Part shown: in pieces, positions 25,957-33,782 of the stretch
How the letters are laid out: the number at the start of each line of letters is the position of its first letter
Position numbering within the stretch: the stretch's first letter is position 1
Origin: Aliiroseovarius pelagivivens
GTDB taxonomy: Bacteria; Pseudomonadota; Alphaproteobacteria; Rhodobacterales; Rhodobacteraceae
Assembly: GCF_900302485.1 (NCBI RefSeq)
Contig: NZ_OMOI01000001.1
Location: 1,860,001-1,924,000, forward strand
Length of the DNA: 64,000 bases
Direction of reading: 5' to 3'
The notes under the pieces: model-generated
The model's input: the letters and a program-made list of their open reading frames with translations, nothing else
Told to the model about the DNA's origin: nothing
Databases searched by the model: none
Translations under genes and position numbers: made by a program

Positions 25957-26910
25957 ATGACCGCCGGGTTCACTTTCTCGACGGCCACGACAGAGCCGCA
26001 GCACCGCTCCAGTAAATGGAACGCGGTGGTGAACGAGTCGTATTTTCCACTGGAACTTCAGTTCCGTGATCCGATTCACTTCAATGGGCAACTCAGTCGC
26101 ATGTCGATGGGGCATGTCGGCATGTCACGGCTGACTTCGGATCCGCTCAGCTATGAGCGGCGGCGCGCACATATTCGCGAGGCGCGGGAAGAGGAATATC
26201 TGATCACCCTGCCACGGGCGACATCGGTCGAGTTCCGCCAGTTGGGGCGCGAAGTGCGTTGTGATCCGGGCGGCTTCATCCTTGAACGCGGCGACGAGCC
26301 TTATCGGTTCCTCTATGAAAACCCCAATGATCTGTTCGTCCTGAAGGTTGGACGCAAAGCCTTGGAAGAACGCGTGCGCCAACCCGACCGTTTTTGCGCG
26401 AAGGTGTTCAATGCCACGTCTGGCACGGCAGGGTTGTTCGCCTCGATGGTGGATCAGGCTCAGTCGAAATGTGCGGATTTCGGGGCCGCGGCGGGTGAAA
26501 CCGTAGGGCGCCAGCTATTGGAACTGCTCGGGCTTGCTCTTGATGAAACGGTTGACGCGAGCTCAAGCAATCTTTCAGCAGTTCGGACTGCACATATTTC
26601 CCGGGTCGAGAAATTCATCCGCGAAAACTTGAAAAACTCAAACTTGTCCCCCGACCTGATCGCCGAAAGCTGCGGGATTTCGAAACGCTACCTGCATGAC
26701 CTGTTCAAGGATGTGAATGGCACGGTCAGCCAGCAGATACGCGATCAGCGCCTGATCGCAGCGCGGGATCGTCTGGCCACGGCGCCGGGTCTTCCGATCT
26801 CGGAAGTCTCGTATCGTTTTGGGTTTTCGGATCAGGCGCAGTTCTCTCGCCTGTTCAAGAACAAGTTTGGTATTACGCCATCTGCCTACAAGGCAGAGAT
26901 CAGCGGATAA
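25957..26910 (+). CDS. AraC-family transcriptional regulator
   Basis: Regulator of 317 aa. The N-terminal part (about 1-200) resembles the AraC-binding-like domain with RREEYLITLPRATSVEFRQLGREV reading as a cupin-like sensor; the C-terminal AraC HTH pair includes NLSPDLIAESCGISKRYLHDLF and PISEVSYRFGFSDQAQFSRLF, ending KNKFGITPSAYKAE. GGGAGGAG sits 6 nt before the ATG at 25957; the ATG at 25951 is too close to it. It is divergent from the hydantoinase/ABC operon and is probably its regulator. Confidence 0.9.
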   Translation: MTAGFTFSTATTEPQHRSSKWNAVVNESYFPLELQFRDPIHFNGQLSRMSMGHVGMSRLTSDPLSYERRRAHIREAREEEYLITLPRATSVEFRQLGREVRCDPGGFILERGDEPYRFLYENPNDLFVLKVGRKALEERVRQPDRFCAKVFNATSGTAGLFASMVDQAQSKCADFGAAAGETVGRQLLELLGLALDETVDASSSNLSAVRTAHISRVEKFIRENLKNSNLSPDLIAESCGISKRYLHDLFKDVNGTVSQQIRDQRLIAARDRLATAPGLPISEVSYRFGFSDQAQFSRLFKNKFGITPSAYKAEISG

Positions 26911-27037
26911 CCTTCCTTAGATCTTTCCGTCGTCGACCGCCAACCAACCTGTTTGCGCAACGTCTTCGAAACCGGACATTTAGATGTGCCGTCCAAAGCT
27001 GACAGATTGCTGTAGCTCCTGTCTGTCGGGGCGTGTC

Positions 27038-27055
27038 AGCAAGTAATCACTTGCT
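27038..27055 (+). repeat. Stem-loop between the araC-type gene and the second dctB
   Basis: AGCAAGT and ACTTGCT pair around AATC, followed by TTCTC. It could be a weak terminator of the AraC-type gene or an operator for the kinase gene; the T-run is too poor to decide. Confidence 0.35.
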
Positions 27056-27085
27056 TTCTCGGTTGATTCCGGACAATCGATTTAT

Positions 27086-28813
27086 ATGCGTTTGCGATCG
27101 CTTATCATTCCAATCATCGCGACTGTCGCCGTTGCGCTCATCCTGTTCAGGATGTCATACGGCTATTTTCAATCCGAGGAGCTGACGAAAGCGACGGGGC
27201 GGCTTTCGCTTTACCAGAGCTCGGTTTCGGGCGAGTTGGAGCGGTTCTCCCACCTGACCTATGTGCTAGCGCGAGATCCGTTTGTGATTGAGACAGCCAA
27301 AGGGGGGACGACAGATCAGTTGAACTCTAGGATCAAGGATTTCGCGGCGCGGGCGGGGTTGGATGCGATCTATTTGATTGATCCTGATGGGCTGACCATC
27401 GCGGCTTCGAATTATCAGGACCCAAGCAGTTTCGTCGGGCAGAACTATGCGTTCCGACCCTATTTCCAAGACGCGCTGTCTGGGGTGCAGGGGCGGTTCT
27501 ATGCGATCGGGGCGACCACTGGATTGCCGGGATATTTTATCGCGGATGCGGTGCATGACCCATCGGGTCAACTGCTTGGCGTGCTGGCGATCAAGATTAA
27601 CCTGACGGGGCTTGAGGCCAACTGGATCGGCTCGGGCGAGCGAGTGTTTCTGGCCAATAAGGACGGGGTGGTTTTGTTGGCATCGGACCCTTCGTGGCGC
27701 TATCGCATTCTCTCGCGGCTTCCCGCCGAGCGACGGCAGGAAATCGTTGATGCGCGGCAGTTCTCTGGGCAGGATTTGGCGCTTCTGAATTGGTCCGTTC
27801 TTGCAGATCAACGGGCGCGTATCGGGGGATCTGAACACCTGCATCTGGTGGCGGATGACTTGCCGCACGGGTGGCAGCTGCATTTCTTTGCAAGCGACGA
27901 TCAGGCGCGCACGCGGGCTTGGCTGGTGACCGCGATTGCGGTGATCCTGGCAGCGGTCGCATTTATCCTCTTTCAAATCCAACGCGCACGCCGTGTGGAC
28001 GCCGAGCTTCGTCGGTCTGAACGGGAAGAGGCCGAGTTGCGACAGGCAAACGAACGACTGGCCACCGAGGTCACCGAACGCCTGACCGCCGAGCGCCGTC
28101 TGAAGCGGACCCAGAACGAACTGGAAAGCGCCAGCCGGTTGGCGGCTCTTGGTCGGTTGGCTGCATCTGTGACGCATGAGCTGGGGCAGCCGATTGCGGC
28201 CATGCGCAACCACATTGTTGCGGCGGAAATCGGCGCGGGGGGTGGAAGCAAGCTGACAACCGATATTGGCGGCTTGGTGGATCGGATGGAGGGCATCACG
28301 CGGCAGTTGAAGTTCTTCGCCAGCTCGGAGGCCGAAGCGTTTAAGGAGCTGGACCTGCGCGACGCAATCCGCATGTCGCTGGAGCTTGTAGCGCCGAACA
28401 TTCAACAGATCGGGGCCGAGGTGCAGTTGGATCTGCCCGCGCACCCGGTCCCTATTCGCGGCATTCGATTGCGGGTTGAGCAGGTCATGACCAACCTTCT
28501 GCGCAACGCCTTGGATGCGAGCGAAGACCGGGATGCTCCGAAGCTGATCGTGCGCGCGGGTGTGGATAGTCCCGATGCGTGGGTCGAAATCGAGGACAAT
28601 GGACACGGCATCGGATCGGCCACGTTGGAAGACCTGAAAGAACCCTTTGTCACCACGCGCGAAAGCGGGCGCGGGATGGGGTTGGGTCTGGCGATCTCTG
28701 CCAGTATCGTCAAAGATCACGACGGCGAAATGACTGCGCGAAATGTCGACCCAGAAGGGGCGGTTTTTCGTGTAACCTTTCCCCATACTCCCCTTGAAGA
28801 GGATCACGTTTGA
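27086..28813 (+). CDS. dctB: DctB-like sensor histidine kinase (second copy)
   Basis: Inner-membrane sensor kinase (575 aa). The first membrane helix is LIIPIIATVAVALILFRM (about 5-22). The periplasmic part (about 25-270) includes GLDAIYLIDPDGLTIAASN and GQNYAFRPYFQDALSG, typical of Cache-fold DctB sensors. The second helix WLVTAIAVILAAVAFILFQI is near 275-295, then a coiled coil. The H-box is SVTHELGQPIAAMRNH with His about 364; catalytic boxes are MTNLLRNALDAS, EDNGHGIG and GMGLGLAISASIV. The stop overlaps the dctD start (TGATG). It heads the plus-strand dct cassette, a paralog of 1-5478. Confidence 0.9.
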   Translation: MRLRSLIIPIIATVAVALILFRMSYGYFQSEELTKATGRLSLYQSSVSGELERFSHLTYVLARDPFVIETAKGGTTDQLNSRIKDFAARAGLDAIYLIDPDGLTIAASNYQDPSSFVGQNYAFRPYFQDALSGVQGRFYAIGATTGLPGYFIADAVHDPSGQLLGVLAIKINLTGLEANWIGSGERVFLANKDGVVLLASDPSWRYRILSRLPAERRQEIVDARQFSGQDLALLNWSVLADQRARIGGSEHLHLVADDLPHGWQLHFFASDDQARTRAWLVTAIAVILAAVAFILFQIQRARRVDAELRRSEREEAELRQANERLATEVTERLTAERRLKRTQNELESASRLAALGRLAASVTHELGQPIAAMRNHIVAAEIGAGGGSKLTTDIGGLVDRMEGITRQLKFFASSEAEAFKELDLRDAIRMSLELVAPNIQQIGAEVQLDLPAHPVPIRGIRLRVEQVMTNLLRNALDASEDRDAPKLIVRAGVDSPDAWVEIEDNGHGIGSATLEDLKEPFVTTRESGRGMGLGLAISASIVKDHDGEMTARNVDPEGAVFRVTFPHTPLEEDHV

Positions 28814-30153
28814 TGGCCGATACGCGCCCCTTTAGCGTTTTGATTGTCGATGACGACAAAGCCATGCGCCAATCCCTTGTGGATCTACTGACCGCTGCGG
28901 GGTGGAGGGCGGAAGCAACGTCGCGCGCGGCCCAAGTGTCGTCAAAACTGGCCGACGTGCCTTGGGATGTGATCCTATCGGATGTTCAGATGCCCGGCAT
29001 GACGGGGTTGGAGCTTTTGAACTCTTTGGATCTGGAAACCGCCCCGCCACTGGTGCTGATCTCGGCGCATGGGGATATCCCGATGGCGGTTCAGGCGATG
29101 CAGGACGGGGCGTACAGCTTTGTTGAAAAGCCTTACGAACCACGCCGTCTGTTGCGCATCCTGACCCACGCGGCCGAGCAAAGCCGGATGCGGCGCGACA
29201 ATGCCCGTCTGAAAGATCGCTTGATGCGGCTGTCCGGTCTGGACCGCGTGTTGTTGGGGCAAACGGACGAGGTTGCGACGCTACGCCAAGATGTGATGGC
29301 GCTGGCCGATATTGGGGCGAGCGTGTTGATCACTGGGGACACCGGGACCGGGAAGGAACTTGTCGCCCAAGCGCTGCATGATCTGGGCGGAGACGGACAG
29401 GCGCCCTTCCTGGCGCTGAACTGTGCGGCCCTGTCCCCCGACACGTTCGAGGCCGAAATGTTCGGGGTCGCTGGTGAACGCGAGGGGCGGTTGACCGCCG
29501 CGTCAGGCGGGACACTGTTTCTGGACGAGGTCTGCGCCTGCCCCCTTGCCGTGCAGGCCAAACTGTTGCGCGTGCTGGAAGATAAACAGGTGCTGCCGGT
29601 TGGGGCGACACAGGCGGTTACGACAGAGTTTCGCGTCATTTCAGCGACCAGTGAAGACGTTTCTGTGGCGGTCAAGGATGGACGGCTGCGGCAAGATTTC
29701 CTGTTCCGCATCAACACAGTTGTGTTGACTGTTCCGTCTCTGCGGCAGCGACGAGACGACATAGCCCTATTGGCGCGTCATTTTCTGGACGACTACGCCA
29801 AGATCTATGAACTGGCCGTTCCCTCCCTGACCCAAGACGACTTGGCAGCCCTTCTGGCCCATGACTGGCCCGGCAATGTGCGCGAGCTGCGCAATGTGTG
29901 CGAACGCCGTGTGTTGGCCGCGCGGCGTGGTGGCGGCTCGATGACCCAAGCCATCGAGGCGGATCAGCATCTGGATGACATCCCCGGCACCCTGCGTGAA
30001 GCCGTGGCCGCTTTTGAGCGCGAACTGATCGGGAAGGCCATTCAAGCCCATGAAGGCCGTATGGACGCCGCCGCCGAGGCGCTTGGGATCGGACGTCGGA
30101 CGCTGAACGAAAAGATCGTGAAACTGGGTCTCGATAAAGACGCTTTGCTGTGA
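28813..30153 (+). CDS. dctD: DctD-like response regulator without GAFTGA loop (second copy)
   Basis: Response regulator of 446 aa. The receiver has VDDDKAMRQ, phospho-acceptor in DVILSDVQMPG and Lys in SFVEKPYEP. The AAA+ domain keeps an intact Walker A (GDTGTGKELVAQ, about 174) and Walker B (GGTLFLDEV, about 232). Between them, where sigma-54 activators have FGHEKGAFTGA, this protein reads AEMFGVAGEREGRLTAASGG, so the GAFTGA loop is deleted. The C-terminal Fis-type HTH is AAEALGIGRRTLNEKIVKLG. The ATG overlaps the kinase stop; an in-frame TTG one codon earlier is less likely. It probably controls dctPQM without sigma-54. Confidence 0.9.
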   Translation: MADTRPFSVLIVDDDKAMRQSLVDLLTAAGWRAEATSRAAQVSSKLADVPWDVILSDVQMPGMTGLELLNSLDLETAPPLVLISAHGDIPMAVQAMQDGAYSFVEKPYEPRRLLRILTHAAEQSRMRRDNARLKDRLMRLSGLDRVLLGQTDEVATLRQDVMALADIGASVLITGDTGTGKELVAQALHDLGGDGQAPFLALNCAALSPDTFEAEMFGVAGEREGRLTAASGGTLFLDEVCACPLAVQAKLLRVLEDKQVLPVGATQAVTTEFRVISATSEDVSVAVKDGRLRQDFLFRINTVVLTVPSLRQRRDDIALLARHFLDDYAKIYELAVPSLTQDDLAALLAHDWPGNVRELRNVCERRVLAARRGGGSMTQAIEADQHLDDIPGTLREAVAAFERELIGKAIQAHEGRMDAAAEALGIGRRTLNEKIVKLGLDKDALL

Positions 30154-30160
30154 CCGATTT

Positions 30161-30182
30161 GCCCTGCGGATTTCCGCAGGGC
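30161..30182. promoter_or_regulatory. Palindrome between dctD and dctP (second cassette), candidate DctD operator
   Basis: Two perfect 10-bp arms, GCCCTGCGGA (30161-30170) and TCCGCAGGGC (30173-30182), flank TT. The core TGCGGATTTCCGCA is identical, in the same orientation and at the same place after dctD, to the palindrome at 2479-2496. It lies 93 nt before the dctP start. Confidence 0.65.
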
Positions 30183-30275
30183 TGGTCTGGAAGTGCAGGC
30201 GGTTTCCCTCATAGTCAGACAGGATCGCGCCGCAGATACTGTGCCCACAATTTCGCGATTTCTGGGAGGAATACC

Positions 30276-31286
30276 ATGCGATCGACATTCAAAGGCGCTG
30301 CCATTGCAGCGTTGTCTCTGACTATTGCCAGCGAAGCCTTCGCTACAGATTGGAACGTATCCCTGTGGGGCAAACGTCGCGCCTTCACCGAGCACGTTGA
30401 GAAACTGGCCGAACTGGTAAGCGAGAAGACCAATGGCGAATTCACCCTAAGCATCAGCTACGGTGGGCTGTCCAAGAACCGGGAAAACCTGGACGGGATC
30501 TCGATCGAAGCGTTCGAGATGGCGCAATTCTGCGCGGGCTATCACCGCGACAAGAACCCCTCGATCACCGTGCTGGAGCTGCCGTTTCTGGGTGTGACCT
30601 CGCTTGAGCAAGAGATCGCACTTTCGATGGCGGTCTATAACCACCCAGCCACGCAAGCTGACTTGGCGCGCTGGAACGCGACGCTGCTGATGCCATCGCC
30701 CTTGCCGCAGTATAACATCGCCGGTGCCGGTGATGCGCCCGCGACTCTGGCCGACTTCAAAGGCCTGACTGTACGGGCCACCGGCGGGATCGGTCAAGCG
30801 ATGGAGACCATCGGCGCGGTTCCGACCTCGATGTCTGCATCTGAAGTGCGTCAGGCCATGGACAGCGGCGTGGTCAAGGCCGTCAGCTTTGCCCCCCACG
30901 CGCATATGTCCTTTGGCACGATCGAAAATGCCACTTGGTGGACCACCAACCTGAACCCCGGCACCGTGAACTGCCCGGTTGTTGTGAACTCGGACGCGCT
31001 GGCCAACCTGTCGGACGAACACCGCGACGCATTGTTGGGATCTGTTGACGAGGCGCTGGCCCACTATGTCGACAACTACAACAACAAGACCATGGTCGCT
31101 TGGGGCCCTGCGTTGGACGAAAAAGGCATCCAACAGGTGACCTTCTCGGACGATGAGATCGCGGCCTTCCGCGACGCGGCAGCCGCCCCGGCCGCCGAGG
31201 CTTGGATCGCCGACAACACTGCCCGTGGCCTGCCCGCACAAGAGCTTTACGACCTTGTCACCGGCATGATTGCCAACGGCAGCTAA
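30276..31286 (+). CDS. dctP: TRAP transporter solute-binding protein DctP (second copy)
   Basis: Periplasmic binding subunit of 336 aa. The N-terminus MRSTFKGAAIAALSLTIASE followed by AFA is a Sec signal peptide (cleavage near 22). The mature part has the lobe-2 motif ADFKGLTVRATGGIGQAMETIG with the conserved Arg, and MSASEVRQAMDSGVVKAVSF. GGGAGGA precedes the ATG at 30276. It resembles the DctP-type proteins with an N-terminal WNVSLWGKRRAFTEHV rather than the canonical C4-dicarboxylate binders, so it likely takes a different substrate from the first cassette. Confidence 0.9.
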   Translation: MRSTFKGAAIAALSLTIASEAFATDWNVSLWGKRRAFTEHVEKLAELVSEKTNGEFTLSISYGGLSKNRENLDGISIEAFEMAQFCAGYHRDKNPSITVLELPFLGVTSLEQEIALSMAVYNHPATQADLARWNATLLMPSPLPQYNIAGAGDAPATLADFKGLTVRATGGIGQAMETIGAVPTSMSASEVRQAMDSGVVKAVSFAPHAHMSFGTIENATWWTTNLNPGTVNCPVVVNSDALANLSDEHRDALLGSVDEALAHYVDNYNNKTMVAWGPALDEKGIQQVTFSDDEIAAFRDAAAAPAAEAWIADNTARGLPAQELYDLVTGMIANGS

Positions 31287-31292
31287 ACCCGC

Positions 31293-31319
31293 AGCCCTGC
31301 GCCCCAACGGCGCAGGGCT
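31293..31319 (+). repeat. Strong stem-loop between dctP and dctQ (second cassette)
   Basis: AGCCCTGCGCC pairs perfectly with GGCGCAGGGCT (11 bp) around the loop CCAAC, followed by TCCATTTTA. It lies 6 nt after the dctP stop. It could partly terminate or protect the dctP message so that binding protein is made in excess over the permeases. Confidence 0.65.
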
Positions 31320-31343
31320 TCCATTTTAGAACGGAGTGGTGCC

Positions 31344-31976
31344 ATGGCCGGGTCTTCCCTTGTCCTGACTGACGACAGCGTCCTAAGCCGCATCGACCAA
31401 AAGCTCTATCGCGTTGAAGGCGTATTGGCATTGGTCAGCGGACTTGCAGTGTTTTCCCTGATGATATTGGCGGTCGTGTCCGTCAGCGGGCGCAACTTCG
31501 CCAACCAGCCTTTGCCGGGCTATATCGATTGGATCGAACAAGCCATGCCGCTGATCGCGTTCATGGGAATTGCGTTCACACAACGCGATGGCGGGCATAT
31601 CCGCATGGATATGCTGGTCGGCGCGCTTCGCGGACGCAGCCTCTATCTGGTCGAACTGATCACGACGCTGTTCGTTCTTGCCCTGATGCTGCTTCTGGTC
31701 TGGGGAAGCTGGGCGCATTTCGACAGAAGCTTTGATTTCGCCGCACCCTTGTGGAGCCGCGACAGCTCGGTCGATATATCGCTACCGCTTTGGCCAGCGA
31801 AGCTGTTGGTACCCGTGGCATTTTCCGTCCTGTGCCTGCGCCTTCTGCTGCAAGTCTGGGCCTATACACACGCGCTGGTCACCGGGGTGAAATCCCCAAT
31901 TGCTGTTCCGCTGATTGCAGATGCCGCCAAGCAGGCAGCGATGGAAGCCGAGCACGTCTCGGGCAACGACGCTTAA
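31344..31976 (+). CDS. dctQ: TRAP transporter small permease DctQ (second copy)
   Basis: Small membrane subunit of 210 aa with four hydrophobic segments, near residues 27-46, 60-78, 95-118 and 148-168. ISGR-type and EQAMPLIAFMGIAFTQRDGGHIRMD in the second loop are typical of DctQ. ACGGAG lies 8 nt before the start. It ends 10 nt before the dctM start. Confidence 0.88.
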   Translation: MAGSSLVLTDDSVLSRIDQKLYRVEGVLALVSGLAVFSLMILAVVSVSGRNFANQPLPGYIDWIEQAMPLIAFMGIAFTQRDGGHIRMDMLVGALRGRSLYLVELITTLFVLALMLLLVWGSWAHFDRSFDFAAPLWSRDSSVDISLPLWPAKLLVPVAFSVLCLRLLLQVWAYTHALVTGVKSPIAVPLIADAAKQAAMEAEHVSGNDA

Positions 31977-31986
31977 GGATACTGGT

Positions 31987-33387
31987 ATGGAACCGATTGA
32001 AATTGGCCTCGTCGTCTCGGGCGGCCTTCTTGTTCTTGTCATTCTGGGAATGCGTGTGGCCTTTGCCGCCGCCACCGCCGGGATGATCGGCTTGATCTGG
32101 ATTTTCTGGGCCAAGTTTGGCTATGACCCAGCCCGTTTTGGCAAGGCCATGACCATCGCGGTCAAAACCGCTGGTCAGGTGCCGCATTCCAAGATCTCAA
32201 GCCAAGCGCTGAGCCTGATCCCGACGTTCATCCTGATCGGCTATTTGGCTTACTACGCCGGGCTGACCAAGGCCCTGTTCGAGGCTGCAAAACGCTGGCT
32301 GGCATGGGTGCCGGGCGGGTTGGCCGTATCGACCGTCTTCGCGACCGCTGGATTTGCGGCTGTGTCGGGCGCGTCCGTGGCGACCTCGGCGGTCTTCGCC
32401 CGGATCGCCATCCCGGAAATGCTAAAAATCGGATACAATAAACAGTTTGCGGCAGGCGTCGTGGCGGCAGGCGGCACGCTGGCCTCACTGATCCCGCCCT
32501 CGGCCATTCTGGTGATCTATGCGATCATCGTGGAACAGGACGTGGGTAAGCTTTTGCTGGCGGGTTTTATCCCCGGCGCGTTCTCGGCCGTCATCTATGG
32601 CGCGCTGATTATTGGCATGGCTGTCGTGATCAAAGACTTCGGACCGCCCGTCAAAGGCTTCACTTGGAAAGAGCGGTTCGTCTCGCTTCCCCCTGCCCTG
32701 CCGATCCTTGTCGTGGTCCTGACAATCATCCTTTTCGTCTACAATCCGTTTGGCGGCGAGGCGTGGGGCACACCCACCGAAGGCGGCGCAATCGGAGCCT
32801 TCGTGGTTTTCCTGATGGCGCTCTATCGTGGGATGCGTTGGGCGCAGCTGAAAGACGCGCTGCTTGAGACCGCGAAGCTCAGCGTGATGATCTTCACCAT
32901 CATCTGGGGCGTGCTGATCTATGTCCGCTTCCTTGGCTTTGCCGAGCTTCCAGCCGCATTCTCGGCGTGGATCACATCATTGACCATGTCGCCCATGCTG
33001 ATCCTTGTCTGCATCCTGCTGGCCTATGCGGTCTTGGGGATGTTCATGGACGCCATCGGCATGCTGCTGCTGACCCTGCCCGTGGTCTATCCCGCCGTCA
33101 TGGCCCTGAACGGGGGCGAGTTCGTGTCCGCCGCAGACAGCACCTTTGGGATGTCCGGCCCGATGTGCGCGATCTGGTTCGGGATCTTGGTGGTGAAGAT
33201 GGCCGAGTTCTGCTTGATCACGCCCCCCATCGGGCTGAACTGCTTCGTCGTGGCCGGCGTGCGCGATGATCTGAGCGTGCAGGATGTGTTCAAAGGCGTC
33301 ACGCCGTTCTTCATCGCGGACGCGATCACCATCGCGCTTCTGGTCGCATTTCCAGCAATCGTACTGTGGCTGCCAGGGCAGGTTTGA
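31987..33387 (+). CDS. dctM: TRAP transporter large permease DctM (second copy)
   Basis: Large permease of 466 aa with about 12-13 hydrophobic segments. The start MEPIEIGLVVSGGLLVLVIL gives the usual N-terminal helix. Family motifs include SGASVATSAVFARIAIPEML, AAGGTLASLIPPSAILVIYA and MFMDAIGMLLLTLPVVYP. The earlier in-frame start at 31915 is inside dctQ and was rejected. It is the last gene of the plus-strand dctBDPQM cassette. Confidence 0.92.
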   Translation: MEPIEIGLVVSGGLLVLVILGMRVAFAAATAGMIGLIWIFWAKFGYDPARFGKAMTIAVKTAGQVPHSKISSQALSLIPTFILIGYLAYYAGLTKALFEAAKRWLAWVPGGLAVSTVFATAGFAAVSGASVATSAVFARIAIPEMLKIGYNKQFAAGVVAAGGTLASLIPPSAILVIYAIIVEQDVGKLLLAGFIPGAFSAVIYGALIIGMAVVIKDFGPPVKGFTWKERFVSLPPALPILVVVLTIILFVYNPFGGEAWGTPTEGGAIGAFVVFLMALYRGMRWAQLKDALLETAKLSVMIFTIIWGVLIYVRFLGFAELPAAFSAWITSLTMSPMLILVCILLAYAVLGMFMDAIGMLLLTLPVVYPAVMALNGGEFVSAADSTFGMSGPMCAIWFGILVVKMAEFCLITPPIGLNCFVVAGVRDDLSVQDVFKGVTPFFIADAITIALLVAFPAIVLWLPGQV

Positions 33388-33782
33388 GCGTGCGTGGATA
33401 TCACTTCAATGTTGCTCATTCCCTTTAAGCGGTAGAAACAATGCGTGATCGACCCAATTGTCGATCACGCTACATTCGTAAAATCGGGCTCCACGCCGAC
33501 TTACGGTGACGCCGCATCCGTCTAGATCGTTCCGGTAAGAGCCGGCGTAGCGCCCGGCCCTTCCCGGACGCTCGGCACCAACGCTGGGTGCTGCGATCGC
33601 AGCCCGCATTGCTGACACTAGCTGCCCAAACTAAATCGCCAGATGCTCGAATTCACAGTCTGCAAACCGAGCCGTCATCTTGAGGTTCCGTGCGGACCAT
33701 ACAAAACGGCGTCAGTGCCCTCTCAAAAAACGCTCCGCAATATGGTATATTGGCAAGCTCACATTACGCGGGGGAGAGCATC
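33388..33782. other. Gene-free stretch between dctM and the PLP decarboxylase
   Basis: No supported gene in these 395 nt. It holds the perfect 11-bp inverted repeat at 33443-33470 and, near its right end, the promoter region and GGGGGAG ribosome site of the decarboxylase. A 70-codon open frame on the minus strand (33406-33618) resembles no family I know. Confidence 0.6.
33443..33470. repeat. Perfect 11-bp inverted repeat
   Basis: GCGTGATCGAC (33443-33453) and GTCGATCACGC (33460-33470) flank CCAATT. No T-run follows on either strand, so it is not a classic terminator. It may still end dctM transcription or be a protein site or the remains of a mobile-element end. Confidence 0.6.

Noticed and set aside
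33406-33618. 70-codon open frame on the minus strand after dctM
   Set aside because: No ribosome site, no recognisable family, and it contains the perfect inverted repeat; treated as non-coding.
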